Shown here in pieces: positions 1-7,000 of a stretch of 9,218 nt of DNA. Source of the DNA: JBDRLD01 sp043813445 (GTDB taxonomy: Bacteria > Patescibacteriota > Patescibacteriia > JACPHY01); contig JBDRLD010000060.1 of NCBI GenBank assembly GCA_043813445.1, forward strand, positions 1 through 9,218. Direction: 5' to 3'. The notes beneath the pieces are model-generated. The model saw only the letters and a program-made list of their open reading frames with translations. It was not told where the DNA came from and did no database searches. The position numbers and the translations under genes were made by a program. Each line of letters opens with the position of its first letter. Position 1 is the stretch's first letter.

Positions 1-118
1 TGGGATCGAGATTCTTCGTCCGAAGAAACTCTTGGTACGCAATTGCTCGGCGTACGCGCCAGCGTAGGCGCCACGGCAATGAACGATCCGCTACCATCTC
101 CTCCAAAGAACAATACAT
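1..118 (-). CDS. 5' end of an unidentified gene, truncated by window edge
   Basis: A minus-strand frame opens with ATG at 118-116 and stays open to the window edge, giving 39 visible residues that begin MYCSLEEMVADRSLPWRL and are rich in Arg and Trp. The support is a strong Shine-Dalgarno, GGAGG (minus strand, plus positions 124-128), five bases before the ATG. An internal ATG seven codons on (MVADRS) also follows GGAGG, but too closely to be a likely start. I do not recognise a family in this short N-terminus. A competing possibility is the plus-strand frame 1, open from base 1 to a TAA at 172-174 (57 codons), which could be the 3' end of a gene entering from the left; it has no independent support. 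The minus choice rests on the ribosome binding site and on agreement with the direction of the neighbouring genes. Confidence 0.4.
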   Translation of the reverse strand, partial: MYCSLEEMVADRSLPWRLRWRVRRAIAYQEFLRTKNLDP

Positions 119-135
119 CACTCCCTCCAATCGCC

Positions 136-155
136 TACCCCCTTCAAGGGGGGTA
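136..155. repeat. C-tract/G-tract hairpin
   Basis: An inverted repeat of the form TACCCCC...GGGGGTA surrounds TTCAAG at its centre, so the duplex can continue through CTT/AAG with one extra G. It lies just upstream of the ribosome binding site of the truncated gene at 1-118 and downstream of the 53-residue ORF. It resembles the C/G-tract hairpins at 387-527. No T-run follows on either strand, so it is not a classical intrinsic terminator. Confidence 0.5.
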
Positions 156-165
156 TCAGTACGGG

Positions 166-189
166 GTGTCCTAAATGGATCTAGGACAC
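166..189. repeat. 8-bp inverted repeat at the stop codon of the 53-residue ORF
   Basis: GTGTCCTA (166-173) and TAGGACAC (182-189) are perfect complements separated by 8 bases. The minus-strand TAG stop of the upstream ORF (181-183) lies at the base of the loop. It could slow decay of, or help end, that transcript, but no U-tract follows on the minus strand. Confidence 0.4.
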
Positions 190-342
190 TTTGCGTTTCC
201 GCACAAACTTCTTAGCATCTCCCTTGTACTCCTTCGCACTCTGCATGCGTGCGGCTTGGCCTGCTGCTGTGCCGCCTTTGGGGCCGTGCTGCGCTTTGTG
301 GCGCTGCTGCTCACGTTGCTCCGCGCGTAGTTGCTTTTTCAT
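181..342 (-). CDS. 53-residue basic hypothetical protein
   Basis: This short ORF begins MKKQLRAEQREQQRHK and ends KKFVRKRKVS with a TAG stop. It is rich in Lys, Arg, Gln and Ala with almost no hydrophobic core, as in small nucleic-acid-binding or ribosome-associated proteins, but I recognise no family and assign no function. The frame extends upstream to an ATG at 441, but that extension reads through a C/G-tract repeat and is unlikely to be coding, so I chose the internal Met at 342. No convincing Shine-Dalgarno precedes it (AGAGA is the best match), so its reality is uncertain. It is separated from thrS by the repeat island and a hairpin. Confidence 0.42.
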   Translation of the reverse strand: MKKQLRAEQREQQRHKAQHGPKGGTAAGQAARMQSAKEYKGDAKKFVRKRKVS

Positions 343-386
343 AGGGGTCTCTATCACGCTTCGATACTTGTACGATATCACAATTT

Positions 387-527
387 CACCCCCTCTATTC
401 CCGACGTTTAAATTCAAAGGGGGGAAGTCGGTCCGAACCACCCCCTCTATCTCCCCCTCTAGAAGAGGGGGAGGACTACTCCCGCACTACGGCGGACTCG
501 GAGGCTAGAAGAGGGGGAGGACTACTC
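387..527. repeat. Intergenic repeat island of C/G-tract hairpins
   Basis: Several related repeats lie here. CACCCCCTCTAT occurs at 387-398 and again at 439-450. A near-perfect hairpin spans 451-473, with CTCCCCCTCT pairing with AGAGGGGGAG around a 3-base loop. Its right arm belongs to a 23-bp block at 459-481 that is repeated exactly at 505-527, 46 bp downstream. The layout, with C-tracts on one side, G-tracts on the other and a CTAGAAG core, resembles short palindromic intergenic repeats dispersed in many bacterial genomes. I see no transposase or target-site duplication. The stretch 343-540 holds nothing else I can support. Confidence 0.7.
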
Positions 528-540
528 GGGAAGATTCAAT

Positions 541-578
541 CAAACACCCCAGAGCGCTTGTGCGTGCTGGGGTGTTTG
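541..578 (-). terminator. Hairpin downstream of thrS
   Basis: CAAACACCCCAG (541-552) and CTGGGGTGTTTG (567-578) form a perfect 12-bp stem, and CGC/GCG pairing can extend inside the 14-base loop. It begins 16 bases beyond the thrS stop codon. On the minus strand the stem ends in GTTTG followed by ATTGAATC, so the U-tract is weak, but position and strength fit a thrS transcript end. Confidence 0.65.
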
Positions 579-594
579 GCTGTCCGGTCATGTC

Positions 595-2409
595 TTACCG
601 TCGGTCGGTGATGTCGGTGCGGAGTCGTTCGATGAATGTGGCGGCGTCCTCTTTGAGCTGCTCTTCCTGGCCGTAGCGGCGCACCTGTAGTGCTTCACCT
701 GCCGCTTCTTTGTCGCCGAAGACTATCATGTATGGTACTTTTTGCTGCTCGGTGGCACGGATACGTTTTCCGACGGATTCCGTGGCAGCGATCAGATCGA
801 CTCGTGCATTGGATTCCACACGAATTCGCTCCGCAAATTCCGCTGCCGCTGCATCGTGGTCTTCGGCAACCGGAATCACCGCTACCTGCACCGGCGCAAG
901 CCAAACCGGGAACGCGCCGGCGTAGTGCTCGATCAGCACCGCCATGAATCGCTCGACCGACCCAAGGATTGCGCGATGAATCATGACGATTCGCTCATCC
1001 TCGCCCTGCTCGTTCACGCAGGAAAGGTCGAAACGTTCTGGCAAATTGAAATCAAGCTGAATCGTAGCAAGCTGCCACACGCGCCCGATCGCATCTTTCG
1101 CCATGAAGTCGATCTTTGGTCCATACATTGCCGCTTCTCCGGGACCATCGATGAACTCGACACCTCGCTGTACAATCACCGCCTTCAGTTGCTCCTCTGC
1201 ACGCGCCCAGACCTCTGGCGTCCCGAGATAATTATCCATCTTCGCCGGATCATGGCGCGAAAAACGCACGGAGACCGGCATGGCGAACTTTGCGTAGAAG
1301 TGATCGACGATATCCCAAATCTTCAAACACTCGTCCTCGATATGCACCATGCGACAGAAAACGTGCGCATCGTCCTGCGTGATCATGCGAACGCGACCAA
1401 GACCACTCAGCTCACCCGTCTGCTCATCGCGGTAGACTTCGGTCACCTCTTTATATCGAATCGGAAGTTCGCGATAGCTCCGCTTTCTCGATGAGTAGAT
1501 TTGGGTGTGATGCGGACAGTTCATCGGCTTAATCGCCAGTTCATGCCCTTCGCGCGATGTAATCTTGAAGAGCTCGTTCTGGAACTTCTGCCAATGCCCC
1601 GACGTCTCATAGAGCTCCTTCTTCGTAATGTGTGGGATTCGAACACGCTGATACCCGTGCGGCCGCTCAAGCGAATACACAAACTGTTGAAGTTCCTCAC
1701 GAATCACTTGACCTCGAGGTGTAAACAATGGCAATCCCGCACCGACAAGCGGTGAGAATGTAAAGAGGTCAAGCTCTTGCCCGAGTTTTCGATGATCTCT
1801 TTTCTCTGCCTCTTCGAGCATTGCGAGATATGCGTCGAGCTCTTCTTGCGTCGCAAATGCAATACCGTAGATGCGCTGAAGCTGCGCGTTGTCTTCACTG
1901 CCGCGCCAATATGCTCCTGCAATCTTCGTGAGCTTAAAGATGCCGAGCGTAGCGGTGGAATCAACGTGCGGCCCGCGACAAAGATCGACGAAGTACTCGC
2001 CCGTCCAGTAGAGCGACGCGGTCTCCGGCTTCTCGCTAACATCTTGCTGCTCTTCTGCGTTCACCGCCGTAGTCCCCTTCTCCTGGAGATCGTGCAGCAA
2101 CTCGCTCTTAAAATTCTGATTGTGACCGTTAAAGTAGCTTACCGCGTCGGCGATGTTCATCTCCTCCCGACGAAACGGTTCATCGCGTGCGATAATCTTA
2201 TGCATCCGCTCTTCAATCTTCGCCAGGTCATCTGGGGAAATTCGCACCGAGTCGCCCTTATCGTCCCGAATATCAAAATCGTAATAGAACCCATGTTCGA
2301 TCGCCGGACCAATACCGAGCTGCGTTTTCGGCCACAGCTCAATCACCGCCTGTGCGAGTAGGTGGGCCGTGGAATGTCGAATTGTTTCAATGTCGCGTTG
2401 TTGAGCCAT
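595..2409 (-). CDS. thrS: Threonyl-tRNA synthetase lacking the TGS domain
   Basis: This class II aminoacyl-tRNA synthetase charges tRNA-Thr in the cytoplasm. The 604-residue protein starts MAQQRDIETIRHSTAHLL. The second additional (editing) domain comes first: HSTAH (His12, His16) and CRGPH (Cys144, His148) match the four-residue deacylation site of bacterial ThrRS. The catalytic core follows, with zinc ligands Cys298 in KPMNCPHH, His349 in TQDDAHVF and His478 in MIHRAILGS; motif 2 is near RYKEVTEVYRDE (318-329) and motif 3 at 478-500. The C-terminal anticodon-binding domain runs from about 501 to TDRR. Bacterial enzymes usually have about 640 residues with an N-terminal TGS domain, which is absent here. 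Upstream in-frame sequence is antisense to the neighbouring small gene and does not resemble TGS. No Shine-Dalgarno lies at normal distance before the ATG; an in-frame GTG six codons upstream sits too close to AGAGGGG to be preferred. Confidence 0.97.
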   Translation of the reverse strand: MAQQRDIETIRHSTAHLLAQAVIELWPKTQLGIGPAIEHGFYYDFDIRDDKGDSVRISPDDLAKIEERMHKIIARDEPFRREEMNIADAVSYFNGHNQNFKSELLHDLQEKGTTAVNAEEQQDVSEKPETASLYWTGEYFVDLCRGPHVDSTATLGIFKLTKIAGAYWRGSEDNAQLQRIYGIAFATQEELDAYLAMLEEAEKRDHRKLGQELDLFTFSPLVGAGLPLFTPRGQVIREELQQFVYSLERPHGYQRVRIPHITKKELYETSGHWQKFQNELFKITSREGHELAIKPMNCPHHTQIYSSRKRSYRELPIRYKEVTEVYRDEQTGELSGLGRVRMITQDDAHVFCRMVHIEDECLKIWDIVDHFYAKFAMPVSVRFSRHDPAKMDNYLGTPEVWARAEEQLKAVIVQRGVEFIDGPGEAAMYGPKIDFMAKDAIGRVWQLATIQLDFNLPERFDLSCVNEQGEDERIVMIHRAILGSVERFMAVLIEHYAGAFPVWLAPVQVAVIPVAEDHDAAAAEFAERIRVESNARVDLIAATESVGKRIRATEQQKVPYMIVFGDKEAAGEALQVRRYGQEEQLKEDAATFIERLRTDITDRR

Positions 2410-2417
2410 AGAATACC

Positions 2418-2445
2418 AGCGTACCACGCCCCTCTTGACATGCAA
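2418..2445 (-). promoter_or_regulatory. Predicted thrS promoter, nearly leaderless
   Basis: On the minus strand TTGCAT (2445-2440) is followed after 16 bases by TACGCT (2423-2418). Transcription would start near 2411, only a couple of bases before the thrS ATG at 2409, which agrees with the missing Shine-Dalgarno. Both hexamers are imperfect, so this is a moderate call. Its -35 abuts the -35 of the divergent small-gene promoter. Confidence 0.4.
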
Positions 2446-2463
2446 GCCCACGCTTGCTACGGT
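2435..2463 (+). promoter_or_regulatory. Consensus sigma70-type promoter for the 59-residue gene
   Basis: A perfect TTGACA -35 (2435-2440) is followed after exactly 17 bases by TACGGT (2458-2463), which keeps the key T, A and final T of a -10. The predicted start near 2470 leaves a leader of about 55 bases before the ATG at 2525. Confidence 0.65.
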
Positions 2464-2524
2464 GCACATGCGGAAGGATCCGCCATGTCTACACAGCGGG
2501 CAGGACCCGATGAGGAGAAATATC

Positions 2525-2704
2525 ATGGACAAGTACGTGGCCATCGCCAAGGAGCTCCTGAAGAGGGCGCTCGTGCTCTCCCAGAACCCGAAGGTTCGGG
2601 CCATCGCCGTCGGCGGCGCCATCGCCGCCACCGCATGGAAGCTCGGCAAGAACCGTACCAAGGTCGAGGCCGAGCGCAACGACCGCGACAAGACCGCGGA
2701 GTAG
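2525..2704 (+). CDS. 59-residue hypothetical protein with extreme codon bias
   Basis: The product begins MDKYVAIAKELLKRALVL and ends NDRDKTAE. AGGAG (2513-2517) stands seven bases before the ATG, and a consensus promoter and an intrinsic terminator bracket the gene, so it is a self-contained single-gene transcript. Residues 1-20 can form an amphipathic Lys-rich helix. Residues 25-40 (VRAIAVGGAIAATAWK) form a short hydrophobic stretch with small-residue spacing, possibly a membrane segment or a packed helix; the tail is highly charged. By hand count 56 of 59 codons end in G or C, against 26 of the first 50 in thrS. This suggests very high expression or foreign origin. I do not recognise a family. 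Overlapping frames on both strands are open, but the codon pattern and Shine-Dalgarno single out this one. Confidence 0.82.
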   Translation: MDKYVAIAKELLKRALVLSQNPKVRAIAVGGAIAATAWKLGKNRTKVEAERNDRDKTAE

Positions 2705-2735
2705 CGACAGCGCTCTAGCAGACCGAGCGACGCAG

Positions 2736-2777
2736 AAGCCCCCTGTGGATAGTGAACCTATCCAGCAGGGGGCTTTT
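2736..2777 (+). terminator. Intrinsic terminator of the 59-residue gene
   Basis: AAGCCCCCT (2736-2744) pairs with AGGGGGCTT (2767-2775), and an inner GGATAG/CTATCC stem closes on a 5-base loop. TTTT at 2774-2777 and a second TTTT a few bases on give the U-tract on the plus strand. It also lies just past the stop of the convergent minus-strand gene at 2794, so it may work in both directions, though the U-run on the minus strand is poor. Confidence 0.85.
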
Positions 2778-2793
2778 CCATTTTGTAACATTT

Positions 2794-3981
2794 CTACTCG
2801 GTCTCTTGCACCTCAACCTCTACACGACCATTTGCAGGAACCGTCGTTACCCAGAACGGCCAAAGCTGCACATCAACCGATTCCACGCCCGGGATTGATT
2901 GCAGGTAGGTCTGTACATCTTCAGAAGAAAAACCAATAATGCGTCGCGCATCAAGCGAAGCGAATGACGGTGCGATGCGTGCTTCACCTTCGGCATGCAC
3001 CGAAAGCGTCGCCTGCGGTACTCTCGGATCCTCGGCAACAACGCGCATACGCAATGCCGCCTCGTTCACCCCACGAAGCACTCGACCCTGCACTCCGGCC
3101 GCCTCCTCAAGCATCGTTCGAACGCGCTCAAGTAGTGCACCGCGTGATGTGAGGAGCACCTGTGCGGTTGCAACCGCATCGACCGAAATCGATGCGCGCG
3201 ACTGTCCCGCAACGGCATCGGTTTTCGCGTCAGTCAGTATACCGATCACCCGCACCTCCTCGCCACGCTCCGCGGACGCATTGGCGCGATTCCGTGCATC
3301 TTGTTCCGCTATGGCTATTACCGATACCTTCAGCGCGTCGATCGCCTCTTGCGTGACGATTGCCGTTCCGGGCGCTGCATCATCCGGACTGCCTCGACCA
3401 CCCGCCATCACCGCTGACGACTCCGCCCACACATGCTGCTGCATCCACGAGGAGAGTCCCGGGATGGAAAATTTCGTCGGCTGGATATTACCCTGATCAC
3501 CAATCTGATCAGCGTACACATCGACCGCCTCAAGCTTCCCGCTTGCAGGGATAACCTCCTGATGGCGCAGACGGAAGAGTATGCCATCCGGCGAAAGGAG
3601 TCGCGTCGTTGCTACGAGCGTCTGTGCTTCACTGCGATCGTTTACCAGTGTAACCGTCCCCTCTGCACGCTTAGGTGGAAGCCGCTCAATCACCTCACCG
3701 CCATCCACGACGCTGCGCTCGAGCGAGGCGGTTCCATCGACATGCAATACACGACCAACCATCGATCGCTCATCGCGAATCGTTGGAGTCACCGTAACGT
3801 CAAAATCTACCACAACCGGAACAGGGGATGCGGTAACAACCACTTTCACGCGCCCAATCGAAAGGAGCGCCGCCGCGATACCAACCACAATCACAACACC
3901 GAGAAACGAAATGGCTATGCGCTGGTAGCGCTGCTGCTGGGTCCGTGGCGCTTTGCGCCGCTTAGCTGGGCGACGTGGCAT
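2794..3981 (-). CDS. Membrane-anchored protein with baseplate-J-like domain
   Basis: The 395-residue protein has a very basic cytoplasmic N-terminus (residues 1-21, MPRRPAKRRKAPRT), one membrane segment at about 22-43 (ISFLGVVIVVGIAAALL) and a long exported part. Residues about 105-175 contain the pattern GTVTLVND...QTLVATTRLLSPDG.LFRL followed by VDVYADQIGDQGNI and KFSIPGL. It matches the beta-rich segment annotated as baseplate J-like in membrane proteins of Patescibacteria. The rest is mixed beta and helix with no catalytic motif that I can name, and a short FSSEDVQTYLQSIPGVESVDV segment near the C-terminus (351-371). A cell-envelope role is likely; the specific job is unknown. The gene follows dnaE by 42 bases with its own possible -10 in the gap, and has no clear Shine-Dalgarno. 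Confidence 0.85.
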   Translation of the reverse strand: MPRRPAKRRKAPRTQQQRYQRIAISFLGVVIVVGIAAALLSIGRVKVVVTASPVPVVVDFDVTVTPTIRDERSMVGRVLHVDGTASLERSVVDGGEVIERLPPKRAEGTVTLVNDRSEAQTLVATTRLLSPDGILFRLRHQEVIPASGKLEAVDVYADQIGDQGNIQPTKFSIPGLSSWMQQHVWAESSAVMAGGRGSPDDAAPGTAIVTQEAIDALKVSVIAIAEQDARNRANASAERGEEVRVIGILTDAKTDAVAGQSRASISVDAVATAQVLLTSRGALLERVRTMLEEAAGVQGRVLRGVNEAALRMRVVAEDPRVPQATLSVHAEGEARIAPSFASLDARRIIGFSSEDVQTYLQSIPGVESVDVQLWPFWVTTVPANGRVEVEVQETE

Positions 3982-4012
3982 AGTGGCGTACGCTAAAACG
4001 ACTACTGGCTCC

Positions 4013-4021
4013 AGTATACCA
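4013..4021 (-). promoter_or_regulatory. Possible extended -10 promoter between dnaE and the membrane-protein gene
   Basis: On the minus strand TGG-TATACT (4021-4013) fits an extended -10 element and matches TATAAT at five of six positions. No good -35 exists 16-18 bases upstream. A start near 4006 would give a leader of about 25 bases before the ATG at 3981. The downstream gene may thus be transcribed both from here and by read-through from dnaE. Confidence 0.4.
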
Positions 4022-4023
4022 CA

Positions 4024-7000
4024 TTATGCCTGCTGGGACTCCGCTGCCTCTACCTCATCGTGCACAGCCTGCGTGCCGAGCATCTGTTCGATCGCATCTC
4101 GCAGATCCGAAGTCAACGCAACCGACAACCCCGTGCTCACCGTGTGCCCATTTGCCGATCGGAGTCGAACCGGAATGCTGCCCGGAGACCGAAGGAGCAT
4201 GACACGAAGTTCCTGGAGTTGCTCCTGTGGGAATGCCGGTGGGAGCGCAAGCACGACTCGTCGTCGAGCCATTGCCGCGCCCTGCTGATGAATACCGAAT
4301 TGTTCGAGCGCGTCACGCTCACGACCGGGCAGCACCTGCACCGCACGATCAACAAGTATCTTCGGGGTGCCATCCTTCTCCGATAACTTTCCGCGCACCA
4401 GCACGGTCGTCTCATCCATCCATACCTGCGGATTCGCTGCGAGCACGCTCGGAAATACAACCACCTCGATACTTGCCGTATGATCCTCCACCTCTGCAAA
4501 AAGCATCGGATCTCCTTTCTTTGTCACAATACGCTTGACCCTCGTAATAACCCCACCACATACTGCCTCGCGTTCCCCACCCTGTTTAAGGGAAACGACA
4601 GGAGCGATGGCCGCACCGAACACTTCGGCGGAAGCCGCGAACGGATGTGCGGAAAGGTAGAGTCCGAGCAGCTCTTTCTCCCACGCGAGCTGGAGACGCA
4701 GCGGGATCGGATCTGCGGGTCGCATGGTAAAAGAAACTTGCGTGCCAGCAGCACCAAATAGATTCTCTTGCCCGGATGCGACATCTCGGCCAACTTCACG
4801 ATTAAACGAGAGCATCGCGTCGAGGTTGCCCAAAAGCTGCCCACGATCACCAAGCGCATCGAGCGCGCCGGCTCGCATGAGCGATTCAAGCGATTTTTTA
4901 TTGAAATCTTTATCCTGCGCACGGGTGAGTAGATCTTCGAGCGATGTAAATGCGCCATGCGCACGTCGCTCGGCAACAAGCGCCTCAACAATGTGCTCCC
5001 CAACGTTCTTGATACCGGCAAGTCCAAACCGAATCGCATGCTGCGCAGCTTCAGCGGTTCCTCCGTAACGCGTCACCGTAAATGCGACATCACTCTCATT
5101 GACGTCCGGGCCGAGCACTTGAATACCCATCTCGCGACACTCCTGAATCAACACAGAGAGTCGATCAGTATCTCCTCGCTCCGACGTGAGCAACGCACAC
5201 ATGAACTCCGCGGGATAGTTCGCCTTTAGGTATGCGGTCTCGTACGCAATCATCGCGTAGCATGCCGCGTGCGAACGATTGAACCCATACCGAGCGAACG
5301 GCTCAATCCACTCCCAAATCTTCTTCGCAACCACCTGCTCCATCCCGTGCTTCACCATGCCATCGATGAGTTTGTCCTTTTGCTTGTCGAGGAGCGATTT
5401 AATCTTCTTTCCAACCGCCTTCCGTAGTATATCCGCTTCAGTCATTGAGAATCCGGCAAGATCACGCGCAAGTCGCATGAGTTGCTCCTGATACACCATG
5501 ATGCCGTACGTTTTCTGAAGTACCGCCTCAAGCTTCGGGTGGAGATATGTAACCGGCTTCCGCTTGAACTTTCGATCGATGTACTCGGGAATAAGCTCCA
5601 TCGGCCCCGGGCGATACAGCGCGACCATAGCAATAATATCCTCAAACTCCGACGGCTTCAGCTCCTTGAGGTATCGCTTCATACCCCCACTCTCAACCTG
5701 AAAACAACCAGTTGTCTCCCCGCGCTGGAGCAGCTCATAAGTTTTCGCATCATCCAGCGGCAGTTGCTCGATATCGATCTCATCCCCAAGCTCGCGAATG
5801 AGCCGCACCGTATGCTCGATGATGGAGAGGTTTGAGAGACCGAGGAAGTCCATTTTCAAGATGCCGAGCTCCTCCACCGCATGCATCTCATACTGTGTCA
5901 CGATTGACTCGTCGTCCGCGGACGCACGCTGGATCGGCATGTGCTCTACGAGTGGCTTCGCGCTAATCACGACGCCACACGCATGCGTGGACGAATGCCG
6001 CGCGAGTCCCTCCACGCGCTTTGCGATATCGAAAAGCTTCTTCGTCGTTTCATCCGCCTCGAGAAGTTCGCGCAACTCGGTAACATCACGAACCGCCTCG
6101 TCAAGTGAATTCCCCATTGGGATGAGCTTCGCGAGCCGATCACAAAATGTGTACGGAACATCAAGTACGCGTCCGACGTCACGAATCGCCGCACGCGCCG
6201 CCATGGTTCCAAAGGTGATAATCTGCGCGACGTGATCATCGCCGTACTTCTCTCGCACATACTCAATAACCTCATCGCGCCGATGATCGGCGAAATCGAG
6301 ATCGATATCCGGCATCTGGACTCGTCCTGGCGCGAGGAATCGTTCAAAGAGTAGCTCGTAGTGCAACGGATCAAGATTCGTGATTCCGCAAAGATACGCA
6401 ACAATCGACCCCGCCGCAGAGCCACGACCCGGCCCGACAATGACGCCGCGCGCCTTCGCCCAGTTCACAAAATCCTGCACGATGAGGAAGTACGAGGAGT
6501 ACCCCATTTCTGAAATAACCCCGAGCTCGTAGTTAAGCCGCTCATTCGCCTCACGCTGCCGGCTCTCCGAGTCTTTGCTGTACCGTCGCTCGAAATTCGC
6601 CGTACAGAGCTGCCGAAGCTCCACATCGTACGTCGAGCCCTCTGGGATCGGGTAAGTTGGGAGATGAATCTTCCCAAGCTCAATCTCCACATTGCATTTC
6701 TCGGCGATGCGGATGGTGTTCTCGATTGCCTCCGGACAATCCTCGAACAGAAGTCGCATCTCTGCAGTAGAGCGAAGCGAGTAATTCTCTCCCATCATGT
6801 TCATCCGGTTCGTATCAGCCTGCTTCGCTTTTGTCTGCATGCAGAGGAGCACGTCTTGCGCTTCCGCATCGTCCGGACGGAGGTAGTGCGAATCGTTCGT
6901 CGCGACGAGCGGCACGCCGAGTTTGGCACTGAGCTCTCGGAGCTTCGCGTTCACCACGACCTGCTCCGGCGTATTGTTCCGATGCTGCATCTCGAGATAA

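Noticed and set aside
1..174. Plus-strand frame open from base 1 to TAA 172-174 as the 3' end of a gene.
   Set aside because: It has no recognisable protein pattern and ends in C/G hairpin sequence, and the opposite strand has a start with a strong Shine-Dalgarno; it cannot be excluded.
387..527. CRISPR array.
   Set aside because: Only two copies of the 23-mer, overlapping palindromes instead of regular repeat-spacer units, and no cas genes.
742..1494. Long plus-strand ORF of 250 codons.
   Set aside because: It is the antisense shadow of thrS, whose domains are unmistakable. The same holds for the long plus-strand frames over dnaE and the membrane-protein gene.
2410..2691. N-terminal extension of thrS up to an ATG at 2691.
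   Set aside because: The extension is antisense to the well-supported small gene and shows no TGS-domain pattern; homology starts at the editing domain.
2485..2718. Overlapping plus-strand frame MSTQRAGPDEEKYHGQ... through the small gene.
   Set aside because: It has no Shine-Dalgarno, is Arg/His-rich low complexity, and the strong third-position GC belongs to the frame starting at 2525.
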